Program-made: the position numbers and the translations under genes | The notes under the pieces: model-generated | The model's database searches: none | Seen by the model: the letters and a program-made list of their open reading frames with translations, nothing else | Told to the model about the DNA's origin: nothing | Assembly: GCF_001692445.1 (NCBI RefSeq) | Contig: NZ_MAQA01000004.1 | Location: 110,749 to 174,748, forward strand | Direction of reading: 5' to 3' | Length of the DNA: 64,000 nucleotides | Source of the DNA: Oerskovia enterophila | Lineage (GTDB): Bacteria > Actinomycetota > Actinomycetes > Actinomycetales > Cellulomonadaceae | In this document: piece after piece, positions 35,467 through 43,785 of the stretch | How positions within the stretch are numbered: the first letter of the stretch is position 1 | Layout of the letters: every line of letters starts with the position of its first letter

Positions 35467-35502
35467 CGCCGTCGGGCAGGGGGACCACCGTGCCCGACGG
35501 CG
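35467..35502. terminator. Bidirectional hairpin with GCCGTCGGGC stem
   Basis: 12-bp stem CGCCGTCGGGCA / TGCCCGACGGCG between the convergent DUF6882-like gene and the clpP operon. The same 10-mer builds other hairpins in the window (39757-39810 and, imperfectly, 56866-56916). Confidence 0.65.
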
Positions 35503-35510
35503 CCACGCAC

Positions 35511-36116
35511 CTACGCCGCGACCGGCAGCTTGCGCGAGGTCACCACGGCGTCGGCGAGCCCGTACTCCACGGCCTGGTGGGCCGTGAAGATGCGGTCACG
35601 GTCGGTGTCGGCACGCAGCCGCTCGACGGTCTGGCCAGTGTGCCGTGCGAGGACGAGCTCGGTCTCCGCGCGCAGGCGCAGGATCTCCTGGGCCTGGAGC
35701 GTCAGGTCGGAGATGGTGCCCTCGGCGCCGCCCGAGGGCTGGTGCAGCAGGACCCGCGAGTGCTCGAGCACGAACCGCTTGCCGGGAGTCCCCGCGGCGA
35801 GCAGCACCGCGGCGGCCGACGCGGCCTGACCCATGCAGATCGTCGAGACGTCCGAGCGGATGAACTGCAGGGTGTCGTAGATGGCCATGAGCGCCGTGAT
35901 CGACCCGCCGGGGGAGTTGATGTAGAGCCCGATCTCCTGGTCGGGGGCGTCCGACTCGAGGTGCAGGAGCTGGGCCATGATGACGTTGGCGACGCCGTCG
36001 TCGATCTCGGTGCCGAGGAAGATGATGCGCTCCGAGAGGAGGCGGCTGAAGACGTCGAACGCGCGCTCGCCGAGCGGGGTGCGCTCGACGACCGTCGGGA
36101 TCGTGTAGGTGGACAT
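35511..36116 (-). CDS. clpP: ATP-dependent Clp protease proteolytic subunit, second gene of pair
   Basis: A 201-residue ClpP. The catalytic Ser lies in [12 protein letters not shown], the catalytic His in LLHQPSGG, and the Asp in [10 protein letters not shown]. It has [18 protein letters not shown] and the usual IxxxEI hydrophobic start. The ATG at 36116 overlaps the stop of the upstream clpP by one base (TGATG), with GGAAGG upstream. In Actinobacteria two different ClpP rings assemble into a heterotetradecamer. By operator and regulator this pair resembles Streptomyces clpP3-clpP4, with this gene in the clpP4 position. Confidence 0.93.
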   Translation of the reverse strand: MSTYTIPTVVERTPLGERAFDVFSRLLSERIIFLGTEIDDGVANVIMAQLLHLESDAPDQEIGLYINSPGGSITALMAIYDTLQFIRSDVSTICMGQAASAAAVLLAAGTPGKRFVLEHSRVLLHQPSGGAEGTISDLTLQAQEILRLRAETELVLARHTGQTVERLRADTDRDRIFTAHQAVEYGLADAVVTSRKLPVAA

Positions 36117-36751
36117 CAGAGACCGACCTTCCGGGAGTGGGCGGTGGGGCGGACGTCGTCGACCGACGTGACGACGTGGTCGACCATGCCGTAGGCGAGG
36201 GCCTGCTCGGCCGTGAACCAGCGGTCGCGGTCGCTGTCGGCCGTGACGGTCTCGGTGGTCTGGCCCGTGTGCTCGGCCGTGAGCCGGTGCATGAGTCCCT
36301 TGGTGTACTCGAGGTTCTCGGCCTGGATCGCGATGTCCACGGCCGTCCCCCCGATCCCGGCGGACGGCTGGTGCATCATGATGCGCGCGTGGGGGAGCGA
36401 GTAGCGCTTGCCCGCGGTGCCCGTGCACAGCAGGAACTGGCCCATGCTCGCGGCGAAGCCCATCGCGAGCGTGCTGACGTCGTTGGGGACGAGCTGGATG
36501 GTGTCGTAGATCGCGAGCCCCGCGCTCACCGAGCCGCCGGGCGAGTTGATGTAGAGCGCGATGTCGGCGCGCGGGTCCTCGGCCGAGAGCAGCAGGATCT
36601 GCGCGCACACGCGGTTCGCGACGGCGTCGTCGACGGCGGTGCCGAGGACCACGATGCGCTGGTGCAGCAGGCGCGACGCGAGCTGGTCGTCGAAGGGGGA
36701 GCTGGGCGGCGGGGCCGCCTCGGTCCGCAGGAGCGGTGGCTGGTTCGTCAT
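36116..36751 (-). CDS. clpP: ATP-dependent Clp protease proteolytic subunit, first gene of pair
   Basis: A 211-residue ClpP with Ser in [12 protein letters not shown], His in MMHQPSAG and Asp in [10 protein letters not shown]. An N-terminal lead of about 25 residues rich in Pro/Ser precedes the core, and [18 protein letters not shown] marks the substrate groove. The ATG at 36751 is used; the open frame extends to 36847, where it would cross the PopR boxes. It is the first gene of the pair (clpP3 position), and its upstream region has two PopR-type sites. Confidence 0.93.
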   Translation of the reverse strand: MTNQPPLLRTEAAPPPSSPFDDQLASRLLHQRIVVLGTAVDDAVANRVCAQILLLSAEDPRADIALYINSPGGSVSAGLAIYDTIQLVPNDVSTLAMGFAASMGQFLLCTGTAGKRYSLPHARIMMHQPSAGIGGTAVDIAIQAENLEYTKGLMHRLTAEHTGQTTETVTADSDRDRWFTAEQALAYGMVDHVVTSVDDVRPTAHSRKVGL

Positions 36752-36792
36752 GCCTCGACCATCTCGCGGGGGAGGAGGGCGAGGTCGGGGTA

Positions 36793-36822
36793 TCTGCCGG
36801 GGGCGGATCTGCCGACGGCAGA
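36793..36822 (-). promoter_or_regulatory. Two adjacent PopR-type boxes upstream of the clpP operon
   Basis: TCTGCC-ggg-GGCGGA (36793-36807) is directly followed by TCTGCC-gac-GGCAGA (36808-36822). The second is a perfect dyad and the first has one mismatch. The Streptomyces PopR site is reported as two successive TCTGCC-N3-GGCAGA palindromes in the clpP3 promoter. The boxes lie 42-71 bp before the first clpP start codon, an activator position. Confidence 0.75.
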
Positions 36823-36824
36823 CG

Positions 36825-36857
36825 GGATCCGCGGTGCGACGACGCACCGCGGGATCC
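36825..36857 (-). terminator. Hairpin between ArsR operon and clpP promoter
   Basis: 14-bp stem (GGATCC-GCGGTGCG / CGCACCGC-G-GGATCC) with an ACGA loop and a single bulged G, starting right after the 75-residue gene's stop. It would isolate the clpP promoter from the ArsR operon. Confidence 0.6.
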
Positions 36858-36859
36858 GG

Positions 36860-37087
36860 TCAGACCATCGAGCGGCCCTCGTGCAGACGAGCGGCGAGCT
36901 GTGCCCGGTCGTCCGCGGCGGCGTCGAGCCCGGTGCGGCGGGCGAGCCGCAGCGCGTGCGAGGCTGCGCGGCGCTCGCCCCAGGTCGTGAGCCGGGCGCC
37001 CGTGACGACGAGGAACCGGTCGCTCGGGCGCAGCGCGCGCAGGGACGGTGAACGGAGGTCGGCGTGGGTCGGTGCGTAGGTGCTCAT
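36860..37087 (-). CDS. Small hypothetical protein coupled to ArsR-type regulator
   Basis: A 75-residue basic protein, [19 protein letters not shown] at the start and [19 protein letters not shown] near the end, with no recognised domain. The ATG at 37087 overlaps the upstream stop (ATGA) and has AGGAGAA, so it is translated with the regulator. It might be a co-regulator or an inhibitor, but nothing in the sequence decides this. Confidence 0.55.
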   Translation of the reverse strand: MSTYAPTHADLRSPSLRALRPSDRFLVVTGARLTTWGERRAASHALRLARRTGLDAAADDRAQLAARLHEGRSMV

Positions 37088-37722
37088 GAGGGGTTCTCCT
37101 TGCCGTTGATCAGGGGGAACGCGTTGAAGTGGACCTGGACGGGGCGGGCCCCGGGGGTGTCCTGCTGACCGGCGAACCGGTCGAGGACCGTGTCGCTGAA
37201 GCGCTGCCATTCGGCCTGCACCTCGGCGAGCTGCTCCTTGGTGAGCCACATGTTGATCGTGGCGAGCGTCGCGCCCGAGTCGAGCCACGCGCGGTCGAGG
37301 GTGCGGGCGTTGTCGAGGAAGTCCATGATCTTGCGCTGACGCATGGCCTCGAACTCGCGGTTGACCGCCAGCGTCGCGACGACGGCGCCTTGGTTGCCGT
37401 CGCCCGCCGCGGCCTCGTCGTCGGGCAGCTCGATGGTGAACCCGCCGGGCGCCCGCTCCCACCAGCGCTCGCGGGCGGTGCCACGGCCCGGGACCTCCTG
37501 GACGAACCCGTGACGCTCGAGCTGGCGCAGGTGGTAGCTCGTGGCGCCGCTCGACTCGCCGAGCAGCTCGGCCAGACCGCTCGCTGTCAGTGCGCTGTGG
37601 TGCCCCAGGAGATCGAGGATCTGGATCCGCAACGGGTGCGACAGCGCCTTGAGCGCGTCAGGGCCGACGGGCCGCTGAGTGCGGGGCTCGGGTGCCTGCT
37701 CGGGTTCGTGGTTCGTGGGCAT
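37084..37722 (-). CDS. ArsR/HTH_20-type transcriptional regulator
   Basis: A 212-residue regulator. A winged helix at about 20-95 contains [52 protein letters not shown] and a basic wing [10 protein letters not shown]. The C-terminal half is helical ([47 protein letters not shown]), as in HTH_20 family members that repress neighbouring transporters or themselves. No cysteine metal box is present. ATG 37722 lies 6 nt after a TACGGT -10 hexamer, so the transcript is probably leaderless. A tandem palindromic operator overlaps the -35 region. Confidence 0.85.
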   Translation of the reverse strand: MPTNHEPEQAPEPRTQRPVGPDALKALSHPLRIQILDLLGHHSALTASGLAELLGESSGATSYHLRQLERHGFVQEVPGRGTARERWWERAPGGFTIELPDDEAAAGDGNQGAVVATLAVNREFEAMRQRKIMDFLDNARTLDRAWLDSGATLATINMWLTKEQLAEVQAEWQRFSDTVLDRFAGQQDTPGARPVQVHFNAFPLINGKENPS

Positions 37723-37728
37723 GACACT

Positions 37729-37786
37729 ACCGTAGCGATGCAAAGATCTCTTTGCAAGAGTTTCTTTGCAAGAAGTTCTTTGGAAC
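37729..37786 (-). promoter_or_regulatory. Promoter and tandem operator of the ArsR-type gene
   Basis: On the minus strand TTGCAA (37757-37752) and TACGGT (37734-37729) are 17 bp apart. The -35 and spacer are covered by GCAAAGA-TC-TCTTTGC (37740-37755), followed by further TTTGCAAGA and TTCTTTGG half-sites up to about 37786. The AT-rich repeats stand out sharply from the GC-rich surroundings and suggest cooperative autorepression. Confidence 0.7.
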
Positions 37787-37857
37787 CGGTGGTGGTGGCG
37801 TGGCGCGGTGGTCCGCGGGGTACGGAGCGTTGCGCCACGCCAAGCGGGCGGGGGGCC

Positions 37858-38412
37858 TCAGTCCGTGGCCCTGCGTCCGCCGCGCTTGTAGGCGTCCAGG
37901 TCGTCGTTGAGCCGTTCGAGCAGCTCGCCCAGCAGTGCCCTGTCCAGGCGTGACCAGTCGGCCAGGACCTCGGCGTAGAGCTCGGTGCGCATCTCGCGGT
38001 GCCGGGCCAGCTCGTCGACGCCCTGCGGCGTGGCCTCGACCAGGACGGCGCGCCCGTCCGCAGGGTCGCGCGTGCGGCGGGCGAGGCCGGCCCTCTCCAT
38101 CGCGACGACCTGCCGGGTCACGGTCGAGGCGTCGAGGCCCAGGTGGTCGGCAAGGGTGTTGACGTTCTGGGCCCCGTCGACGAGGAGGTCGTGGAGCAGG
38201 AGGTAGGCCGACCTGTCGAGGGTGCCGCTCGGCGGCCCCCCGGCCCGGACCGACTTGGCCCGTCCCGCGGCCGTGGTCCGTTCGGCGCGCCGCAGGAGCT
38301 GGGCGAGCTCGAGCTCGATGGTCGAGAGCACCTCGCGCGCGGCCGGATCGGGCGCCCCGGTGCTGCCGTCGGCGAGGCGATCCGCAGAACTGTTACCCCG
38401 AGCAACTGTCAT
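37858..38412 (-). CDS. MarR-family regulator divergent from MFS exporter
   Basis: A 184-residue winged-helix regulator: LDRSAYLLLHDLLVDG, then NVNTLADHLGLDASTVTRQVVAMERAGLARRTRDPADGRAVLVEATPQGVDEL, the typical MarR DNA-binding and wing region, with helical dimerisation ends. A TAGAAT -10 hexamer (38424-38419) lies 6 nt before ATG 38412, giving a leaderless transcript. It is divergent from an MFS gene, the classical arrangement in which the regulator represses itself and the exporter. Confidence 0.9.
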   Translation of the reverse strand: MTVARGNSSADRLADGSTGAPDPAAREVLSTIELELAQLLRRAERTTAAGRAKSVRAGGPPSGTLDRSAYLLLHDLLVDGAQNVNTLADHLGLDASTVTRQVVAMERAGLARRTRDPADGRAVLVEATPQGVDELARHREMRTELYAEVLADWSRLDRALLGELLERLNDDLDAYKRGGRRATD

Positions 38413-38424
38413 GGGTGTATTCTA

Positions 38425-38451
38425 CAGGTAGTTATCTGCATGATGCAGGTA
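38425..38451. promoter_or_regulatory. Operator in MarR/MFS divergent region
   Basis: The dyad CTGCAT-G-ATGCAG (38436-38448) overlaps the -35 side of the MarR promoter. A direct repeat CAGGTA occurs at 38425-38430 and 38446-38451, 21 bp apart. This is the only AT-richer dyad between the two genes, so it is the likely regulator binding site. Confidence 0.6.
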
Positions 38452-38509
38452 AATCCCGGCGGAGCCCCAGCGGCCCGCGCACCAGCACCCACCAGACCCC
38501 GGGGGACGT

Positions 38510-39745
38510 GTGTCCAGAACCACCAGGAACGAGCCCAACAAGACCGCGATCTACGCGACCGCCCTCACGGCCTTCTTCGCGATCGCCGGTATCGCCGTGG
38601 TCGACCCGATCCTGCCGATCATCGGCCAGGAGATCGGCGCGACCACCTGGCAGATCGAGCTGCTCTTCACCGCGTACATCGCCGTCATGGCGATCGGCAT
38701 GATCCCGGCCGTCCTGGCGACGGGCAGGTTCGGCTACAAGAAGGTCCTCGGCGCGGGCGTGAGCCTGGTCGCGGTCGCGGCGATCCTCGCCGCCCTCTCG
38801 CAGAGCATCGGCCAGCTCGCCGCGCTGCGCGGGCTGTGGGGCCTGGGCAACGCGATGTTCTTCGCGACCGCGATGGTCCTGCTCGTCTCCTTGGCCAACG
38901 ACCGCGAGTGGGTCGTGGGCCTGTTCGAGACGTGCGTGGGCCTGGGCTTCGCGGTGGGCCCGCTCATCGGCGGGCTGCTGGGCCAGTTCAGCTGGCGCAT
39001 CCCGTTCCTCGCGTGCGGCCTGTTCATGATCGTCGCGCTCGCGCTGTCGATCACGCGCCTCAAGGACCCGGCCGAGAAGCCCGCGCCTCTCCACGTGGGG
39101 CAGGTCTTCGCGCTCTTCCGCAAGCCCGGCTTCCGGGCGCTGTGCATCGTGACCGCGGCCTACAACTTCGTGTTCTTCATCATCCTGGGCTACACGCCCG
39201 TGTTCCTGGGGCTCGACGTCATCCCGCTCGGCCTCGTCTTCACGGCGTGGGGCATCGGGCTCGCGTTCGGCATCCTGGTCGTGGGTCACCGGCTCGCGCA
39301 CGCGGTCGGCGCGGTCCAGACCATGGGGATCGCGGTCGGTGGCGTGCTCCTGGCCACCGTGGCCCTCGCGCTCGACCTCGGCACGGCCTGGTCGGTCGTC
39401 GTCCTGGTGGTCGCGGGCGTGTTCATGGGCATCGCCAACGCGAACCTGACCGACCTCTCGCTCGCGCTCGGCAGCCCCGACCGCCGTGTGACCACGGGCG
39501 CCTTCAACCTGGTCCGGTGGGGCTTCGCCGCCCCGGCGCCCGTGATCGCGGGCCTGCTCCACCCGGTCGGCCTCACGGTCCCGTACTGGGTCGGCGCGGG
39601 CGTGCTCCTCGTCGGGGTCGTCGCGTTCCTCGCGACGGCTCACCAGATGGCGGGCGAGCTGGGGGAGTCGGTCCTGTGGTCGCGCTGGAACCGCCGGGCC
39701 CGGGCCGTCGAGGGGACGCCCGAGGAAGCGCTCGGCGAGATCTGA
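38510..39745 (+). CDS. MFS multidrug-type exporter
   Basis: A 411-residue major facilitator with 12 predicted helices. The start resembles the Bcr/EmrD group of drug exporters: TAFFAIAGIAVVDPILPIIGQEIGAT in helix 1, then an ATGRFGYKKVLGAG motif A loop. The sequence after helix 4 reads GFAVGPLIGGLLGQFSWRIPFLA (motif C-like, antiporter). GTG 38510 follows GGGGGA. The adjacent divergent MarR regulator supports a drug or toxic-compound export role; the substrate is unknown. Confidence 0.88.
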   Translation: MSRTTRNEPNKTAIYATALTAFFAIAGIAVVDPILPIIGQEIGATTWQIELLFTAYIAVMAIGMIPAVLATGRFGYKKVLGAGVSLVAVAAILAALSQSIGQLAALRGLWGLGNAMFFATAMVLLVSLANDREWVVGLFETCVGLGFAVGPLIGGLLGQFSWRIPFLACGLFMIVALALSITRLKDPAEKPAPLHVGQVFALFRKPGFRALCIVTAAYNFVFFIILGYTPVFLGLDVIPLGLVFTAWGIGLAFGILVVGHRLAHAVGAVQTMGIAVGGVLLATVALALDLGTAWSVVVLVVAGVFMGIANANLTDLSLALGSPDRRVTTGAFNLVRWGFAAPAPVIAGLLHPVGLTVPYWVGAGVLLVGVVAFLATAHQMAGELGESVLWSRWNRRARAVEGTPEEALGEI

Positions 39746-39756
39746 GCGGGTGGTGG

Positions 39757-39810
39757 GCGGCGCCGTCGGGCCGGGCGGGACCTCCCGTCCGCGATGCCCG
39801 ACGGCGCCGC
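39757..39810. terminator. Bidirectional hairpin with GCCGTCGGGC stem
   Basis: Perfect 15-bp arms GCGGCGCCGTCGGGC / GCCCGACGGCGCCGC around a 24-nt loop that can itself pair. It lies between the convergent MFS and second MarR genes. Confidence 0.7.
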
Positions 39811-39821
39811 TCGCCCCTCGC

Positions 39822-40322
39822 CTACGCCTCGCCCGGGCCAGAGGAGCCGGGGGCCTCGTGCTCGTGCGCGCCGTCCTCGCGCACGACGCGCAGCAGCCCG
39901 GCGAGCCCGGCCTGGAGACCTTCGAGCTCGGCGATCGTGAGCCGTGCGAGGGTCTCGGGCCCGGCGGGCCCGTCGTTGGCGACGATGCTGCGCACGGCCT
40001 CGGCCCCGCGCTCGGTCGCGGCGACGAGGCGGACGCGTCCGTCCTCGGGGTCGGGGCGCCGGGACGCCATGCCGGCGGCCTCGAGCCGGTCGACGATCCC
40101 GGAGATCGTCGCCGGGCTCACGCCCAGGACCTCGCCGAGGTGGGTCGTGCTGCGCTCGCCGTCGATGAGCAGGATCCCCAGCGCGCGCATCTGCTGGGCG
40201 GTCAGGTGCGTGCGCATGAGCGGCTCGAGACGCCGTGCGAGCACGAGCTCCTGCAGGGTGCTCTGCGCCTCGACGAGCTCGTGCTCGAGCCGGGCGCGGT
40301 GGGGGTCGGGGGACGGGGTCAC
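39822..40322 (-). CDS. MarR-family regulator divergent from RND exporter
   Basis: A 166-residue regulator: LTAQQMRALGILLIDGERSTTHLGEVLGVSPATISGIVDRLEAAGMASRRPDPEDGRVRLVAATERG is the MarR winged helix, and the C terminus is Glu/Gly-rich. GTG 40322 lies 7 nt after TAGAGT (40335-40330), so it is probably leaderless. The frame is open far upstream, but only as antisense shadow of the exporter gene. It is divergent from the RND-type transporter. Confidence 0.88.
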   Translation of the reverse strand: MTPSPDPHRARLEHELVEAQSTLQELVLARRLEPLMRTHLTAQQMRALGILLIDGERSTTHLGEVLGVSPATISGIVDRLEAAGMASRRPDPEDGRVRLVAATERGAEAVRSIVANDGPAGPETLARLTIAELEGLQAGLAGLLRVVREDGAHEHEAPGSSGPGEA

Positions 40323-40427
40323 GCGGCAGACTCTAGCGGAGGCACCACGCGCGTCCTGGCCCTGCGAGGCCTCGTGACCTGCGGTTTCCCGGCTGCTGGG
40401 ACGCGGGAACTTCTCGGAATTGCTTAG

Positions 40428-40440
40428 CGTTAGGCTAACG
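40428..40440 (+). promoter_or_regulatory. MarR-type dyad upstream of RND exporter
   Basis: CGTTAG-G-CTAACG is a 13-bp dyad 48 bp before the exporter start. A TAGGCT -10-like hexamer (40431-40436) lies inside it, so a bound repressor would block RNA polymerase. It is over 100 bp from the MarR gene's own -10, so it mainly serves the exporter. Confidence 0.6.
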
Positions 40441-40488
40441 ACCCCGCGACGACGACGTCGTGACAATCCACCGTGCCCTGGAGGCCCC

Positions 40489-43400
40489 GTGTTCCGTCTC
40501 GCCCGAACGTCGCTGGCGAACCGCGCCGTCGTCGCGCTCGCCACGATCGCGATAGCCGTGTTCGGCGTCGTCAGCATGGGATCGCTCAAGCAGGAGCTCA
40601 TCCCGAGCCTGCAGATCCCCACCGCCGCCGTCGTCGCCGTGTACCCCGGGTCCGCCCCCGCGATCGTCGAGCAGCAGGTCACGACTCCCCTCGAGACCGC
40701 TGCGCGGGGTGTCGACGGCGTCGAGGACGTCACGTCGAGCTCCTCGACCGGCATGTCCGTGACGACCGTGCAGTTCACGTACGGCACCGACATGGACCTC
40801 GCGGCCCAGCAGCTCCAGACCGCGGTCACGCGCGTGAGCAGCCAGCTGCCCGCCGACGTGGACCCGACCGTCGTGACCGGCTCGGTCGACGACCTCCCCG
40901 TGATCCAGCTCGCCGTCTCGGGCGGGGCCGACGAGGCCGCGCTCGCGGAGACGGTCAACGGTGTCGTGGTCCCCGCCCTCGAAGAGGTCGCGGACGTGCG
41001 CAGCGTCGCGGTCAGCGGCGTCGCCGACCAGCAGGTCACGATCGACCTCGACGTCGCGGCCCTCGCCGCAGCGGGCCTGAGCCCGGCCCAGGTCACCACG
41101 ATCCTCCAGGACAACGGGGTGGTCGTCCCGGCCGGGACGGTCGCCGCGGGCGACCGCACCCTGTCCGTCCAGGTCGGCTCGGCCATCACGAGCGCCGACG
41201 ACCTGGTCAACCTGCCCCTGGTCGTCTCTCCCTCGGCAGCAGGCCCGACGGCGCCTGCCGGCCCGAGCGCCCCCGTGACCCTGGGCGACGTCGCGACCGT
41301 GACGGTGGGCCCCCAGCCCGCGACCTCCTACTCGCGCCTCGACGGCGAGCCCGCGCTCGCCGTGGCGATCACCAAGACCCCGGCCGGCAACACGGTCGAG
41401 GTCTCGCACGCGATCCAGACCGCGATCGACGACATGGACGGTGCCCTCGAGGCGAGCGACGTGCGCGTCGAGGTCGTGTTCGACCAGGCCCCGTTCATCG
41501 AGGAGTCCATCGAGGGCCTCGCGACCGAGGGCCTGCTCGGCCTCGTGTTCGCGGTCGTCGTGATCCTGCTGTTCCTCGCGTCCCTGCGCTCGACCCTGGT
41601 CTCGGCCGTCTCGATCCCGCTGTCCCTGTTCGTCACGTTCATCGTCATGAACGCGACCGGGTACACCCTGAACATCCTGACCCTCGGGGCCATGACGGTC
41701 GCGATCGGGCGCGTGGTCGACGACTCGATCGTCGTGATCGAGAACATCAAGAGACACCTGTCCTACGGCGAGAAGAAGACCACCGCGATCCTCACCGCGG
41801 TCAAGGAGGTCGGCGGCGCCATCACCGCATCGACGGTCTGCACCGTCGCGGTCTTCCTGCCCATCGCGCTGGTCGGCGGCATGGTCGGCGAGCTGTTCCG
41901 TCCGTTCGCCATGACGGTCGCGATCGCCATGACCGCGTCGCTGCTCGTCGCCCTGACGATCGTCCCCGTCCTGGCCTACTGGTTCATCAAGGCCCCCGCG
42001 GTCCCGGCCGACCCCGAGCAGGCCCGCATCGTCGCCGAGCAGGCGCGCGAGGCGGCCGAGCTCAAGGAGCGCCGCGGGCTGTGGCAGCGCGGCTACCTGC
42101 CGACGCTCAACGCCGCACTGCGCCACCCCGCCATCACGCTGACCGTCGCGGTCGCCGTCCTCGCGGGCACGGTCGCGCTCGTGCCGCGCCTCGAGACCAA
42201 CTTCCTGGGCGACTCCGGCCAGGACACCCTCACGGTCACCGAGTCCTTCGCCCCGGGCACGTCGCTCGAGACCCAGGACGCCGCGGCCCGCGAGGTCGAG
42301 CAGGCGCTCATGGACCTCGACTCGGTCGACACCGTCCAGACGACGGTCGGCACCGCGGGCGGCCCCGAGGCCGCGTTCTTCGGTGGCGGCGGGTCGCCGC
42401 AGGCCACGTTCTCCCTGACCCTCGCGGCCGACGCCGACGGCGTCGAGGCGCAGCAGGAGGTCCGCGACGCGGTCGCGGACCTGGGCGGCGAGGACTCCGA
42501 GGGCATCACGGTCGCCGGTGCGGACGCCGCGTTCGGCAGCTCGACCGTCGACCTCGTGGTGCGCGCCCCCGACACCGAGACGCTGGCCGCCGCGGCGGAC
42601 CAGGTCCAGCAGGTCGCCGAGGACACCGAGGGGGCCTCCGAGGTCACCAACAACCTCGCGAGCGCCCAGTCCACGATCCAGGTGACCGTCGACCGGGACG
42701 CCGCGGCCGCCGTCGGGCTCACCGAGACGCAGGTCGCCGGGACCGTCGCGAGCCTCATGTCCCCGGCCCCCGTGGGGAGCGTGAACCTGGGTGACGGGCC
42801 CGTGCAGGTGCGCGTCGCCGTCGGGCAGGCTCCTGCCACGGTCGACGAGCTCGAGGCGCTCGTGGTGCCCACGGCCGCGGGCGTCGTCCCGCTCACCCAG
42901 ATCGCGAGCATCGACGAGGTCGACGTGCCCACGTCGATCTCCCGGGTCAACGGCGAGCGCAGCGCGACCATCGCGGTCACGCCCGCCGGCCAGGACCTCG
43001 GCACGCTGACCACGGCCCTCACGGCCGCGATCGAGGACCTCGACCTGCCGGGCGGGGCGACCGTCGAGCTCGGCGGCGTCGCGACCCAGCAGGCCGACGC
43101 GTTCGCCGACCTGGGCCTCGCGCTGCTGGTCGCGATCGCGATCGTCTACCTCGTCATGGTCGCGACCTTCCGCAGCCTGCTCCAGCCGTTCATCCTGCTC
43201 GTGTCGATCCCCTTCGCCGCGACCGGTGCGCTGCTCCTGCTGCTCGCCACGGGCACACCGCTCGGGGTGCCCGCGCTCATCGGCATGCTCATGCTGGTGG
43301 GGATCGTGGTCTCGAACGCGATCGTCCTCATCGACCTCATCAACCAGTACCGCGAGCAGGGCCGCGGGCTGGACGAGGCCGTGCTCGAGGGCTCGCGCCA

Positions 43401-43692
43401 GCGACTGCGCCCCATCGTCATGACGGCCGCGGCGACGATCTTCGCGCTCACGCCCATGGCGATCGGCATCACGGGCGGCGGCTCGTTCATCTCGCAGCCG
43501 CTCGCGCTCGTCGTGATCGGCGGGCTCCTGACGTCGACGCTGCTCACGCTCGTCGTGGTGCCCGTGCTCTACACGATCGCCGAGCGTGCGGGCGAGAAGC
43601 GCGCCGCCCGGCGCGCCGCGAAGCGTGAGGCCGAGGCCGCGGAGCTCGTCGACAGGAGCACGGCGAAGCCGGAGGCCGAGCCCGCGGTCTGA
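40489..43692 (+). CDS. RND/MMPL-like efflux transporter (AcrB/HAE1-type)
   Basis: A 1067-residue inner-membrane pump of the RND superfamily with the AcrB-type duplicated layout. Helix 1 is near 12-35, a large outer domain spans about 40-320, and helices 2-6 span about 340-510 with GRVVDDSIVVIENI (the conserved Asp-Asp in helix 4). Helix 7 is near 545, then a second outer domain (about 565-850), and helices 8-12 with GIVVSNAIVLIDLI. Gram-positive members work without a TolC partner. GGAGG lies 5 nt before GTG 40489. Control by the divergent MarR is likely. Confidence 0.92.
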   Translation: MFRLARTSLANRAVVALATIAIAVFGVVSMGSLKQELIPSLQIPTAAVVAVYPGSAPAIVEQQVTTPLETAARGVDGVEDVTSSSSTGMSVTTVQFTYGTDMDLAAQQLQTAVTRVSSQLPADVDPTVVTGSVDDLPVIQLAVSGGADEAALAETVNGVVVPALEEVADVRSVAVSGVADQQVTIDLDVAALAAAGLSPAQVTTILQDNGVVVPAGTVAAGDRTLSVQVGSAITSADDLVNLPLVVSPSAAGPTAPAGPSAPVTLGDVATVTVGPQPATSYSRLDGEPALAVAITKTPAGNTVEVSHAIQTAIDDMDGALEASDVRVEVVFDQAPFIEESIEGLATEGLLGLVFAVVVILLFLASLRSTLVSAVSIPLSLFVTFIVMNATGYTLNILTLGAMTVAIGRVVDDSIVVIENIKRHLSYGEKKTTAILTAVKEVGGAITASTVCTVAVFLPIALVGGMVGELFRPFAMTVAIAMTASLLVALTIVPVLAYWFIKAPAVPADPEQARIVAEQAREAAELKERRGLWQRGYLPTLNAALRHPAITLTVAVAVLAGTVALVPRLETNFLGDSGQDTLTVTESFAPGTSLETQDAAAREVEQALMDLDSVDTVQTTVGTAGGPEAAFFGGGGSPQATFSLTLAADADGVEAQQEVRDAVADLGGEDSEGITVAGADAAFGSSTVDLVVRAPDTETLAAAADQVQQVAEDTEGASEVTNNLASAQSTIQVTVDRDAAAAVGLTETQVAGTVASLMSPAPVGSVNLGDGPVQVRVAVGQAPATVDELEALVVPTAAGVVPLTQIASIDEVDVPTSISRVNGERSATIAVTPAGQDLGTLTTALTAAIEDLDLPGGATVELGGVATQQADAFADLGLALLVAIAIVYLVMVATFRSLLQPFILLVSIPFAATGALLLLLATGTPLGVPALIGMLMLVGIVVSNAIVLIDLINQYREQGRGLDEAVLEGSRQRLRPIVMTAAATIFALTPMAIGITGGGSFISQPLALVVIGGLLTSTLLTLVVVPVLYTIAERAGEKRAARRAAKREAEAAELVDRSTAKPEAEPAV

Positions 43693-43736
43693 CCCCCCGG
43701 GGCAACTGCCCGCGGGCCCGCCGCGCGCGGGCCCAG

Positions 43737-43782
43737 CACGCCGAGGCCCGCCCGTCCGGAAGGACGGGCGGGCCTCGGCGTG
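43737..43782. terminator. Very strong bidirectional hairpin
   Basis: Perfect 21-bp stem (starting CACGCCGAGGCCC) closed by a GGAA tetraloop, between the convergent RND exporter and hydrolase genes. It is among the most stable hairpins in the window. Confidence 0.85.
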
Positions 43783-43785
43783 TCC

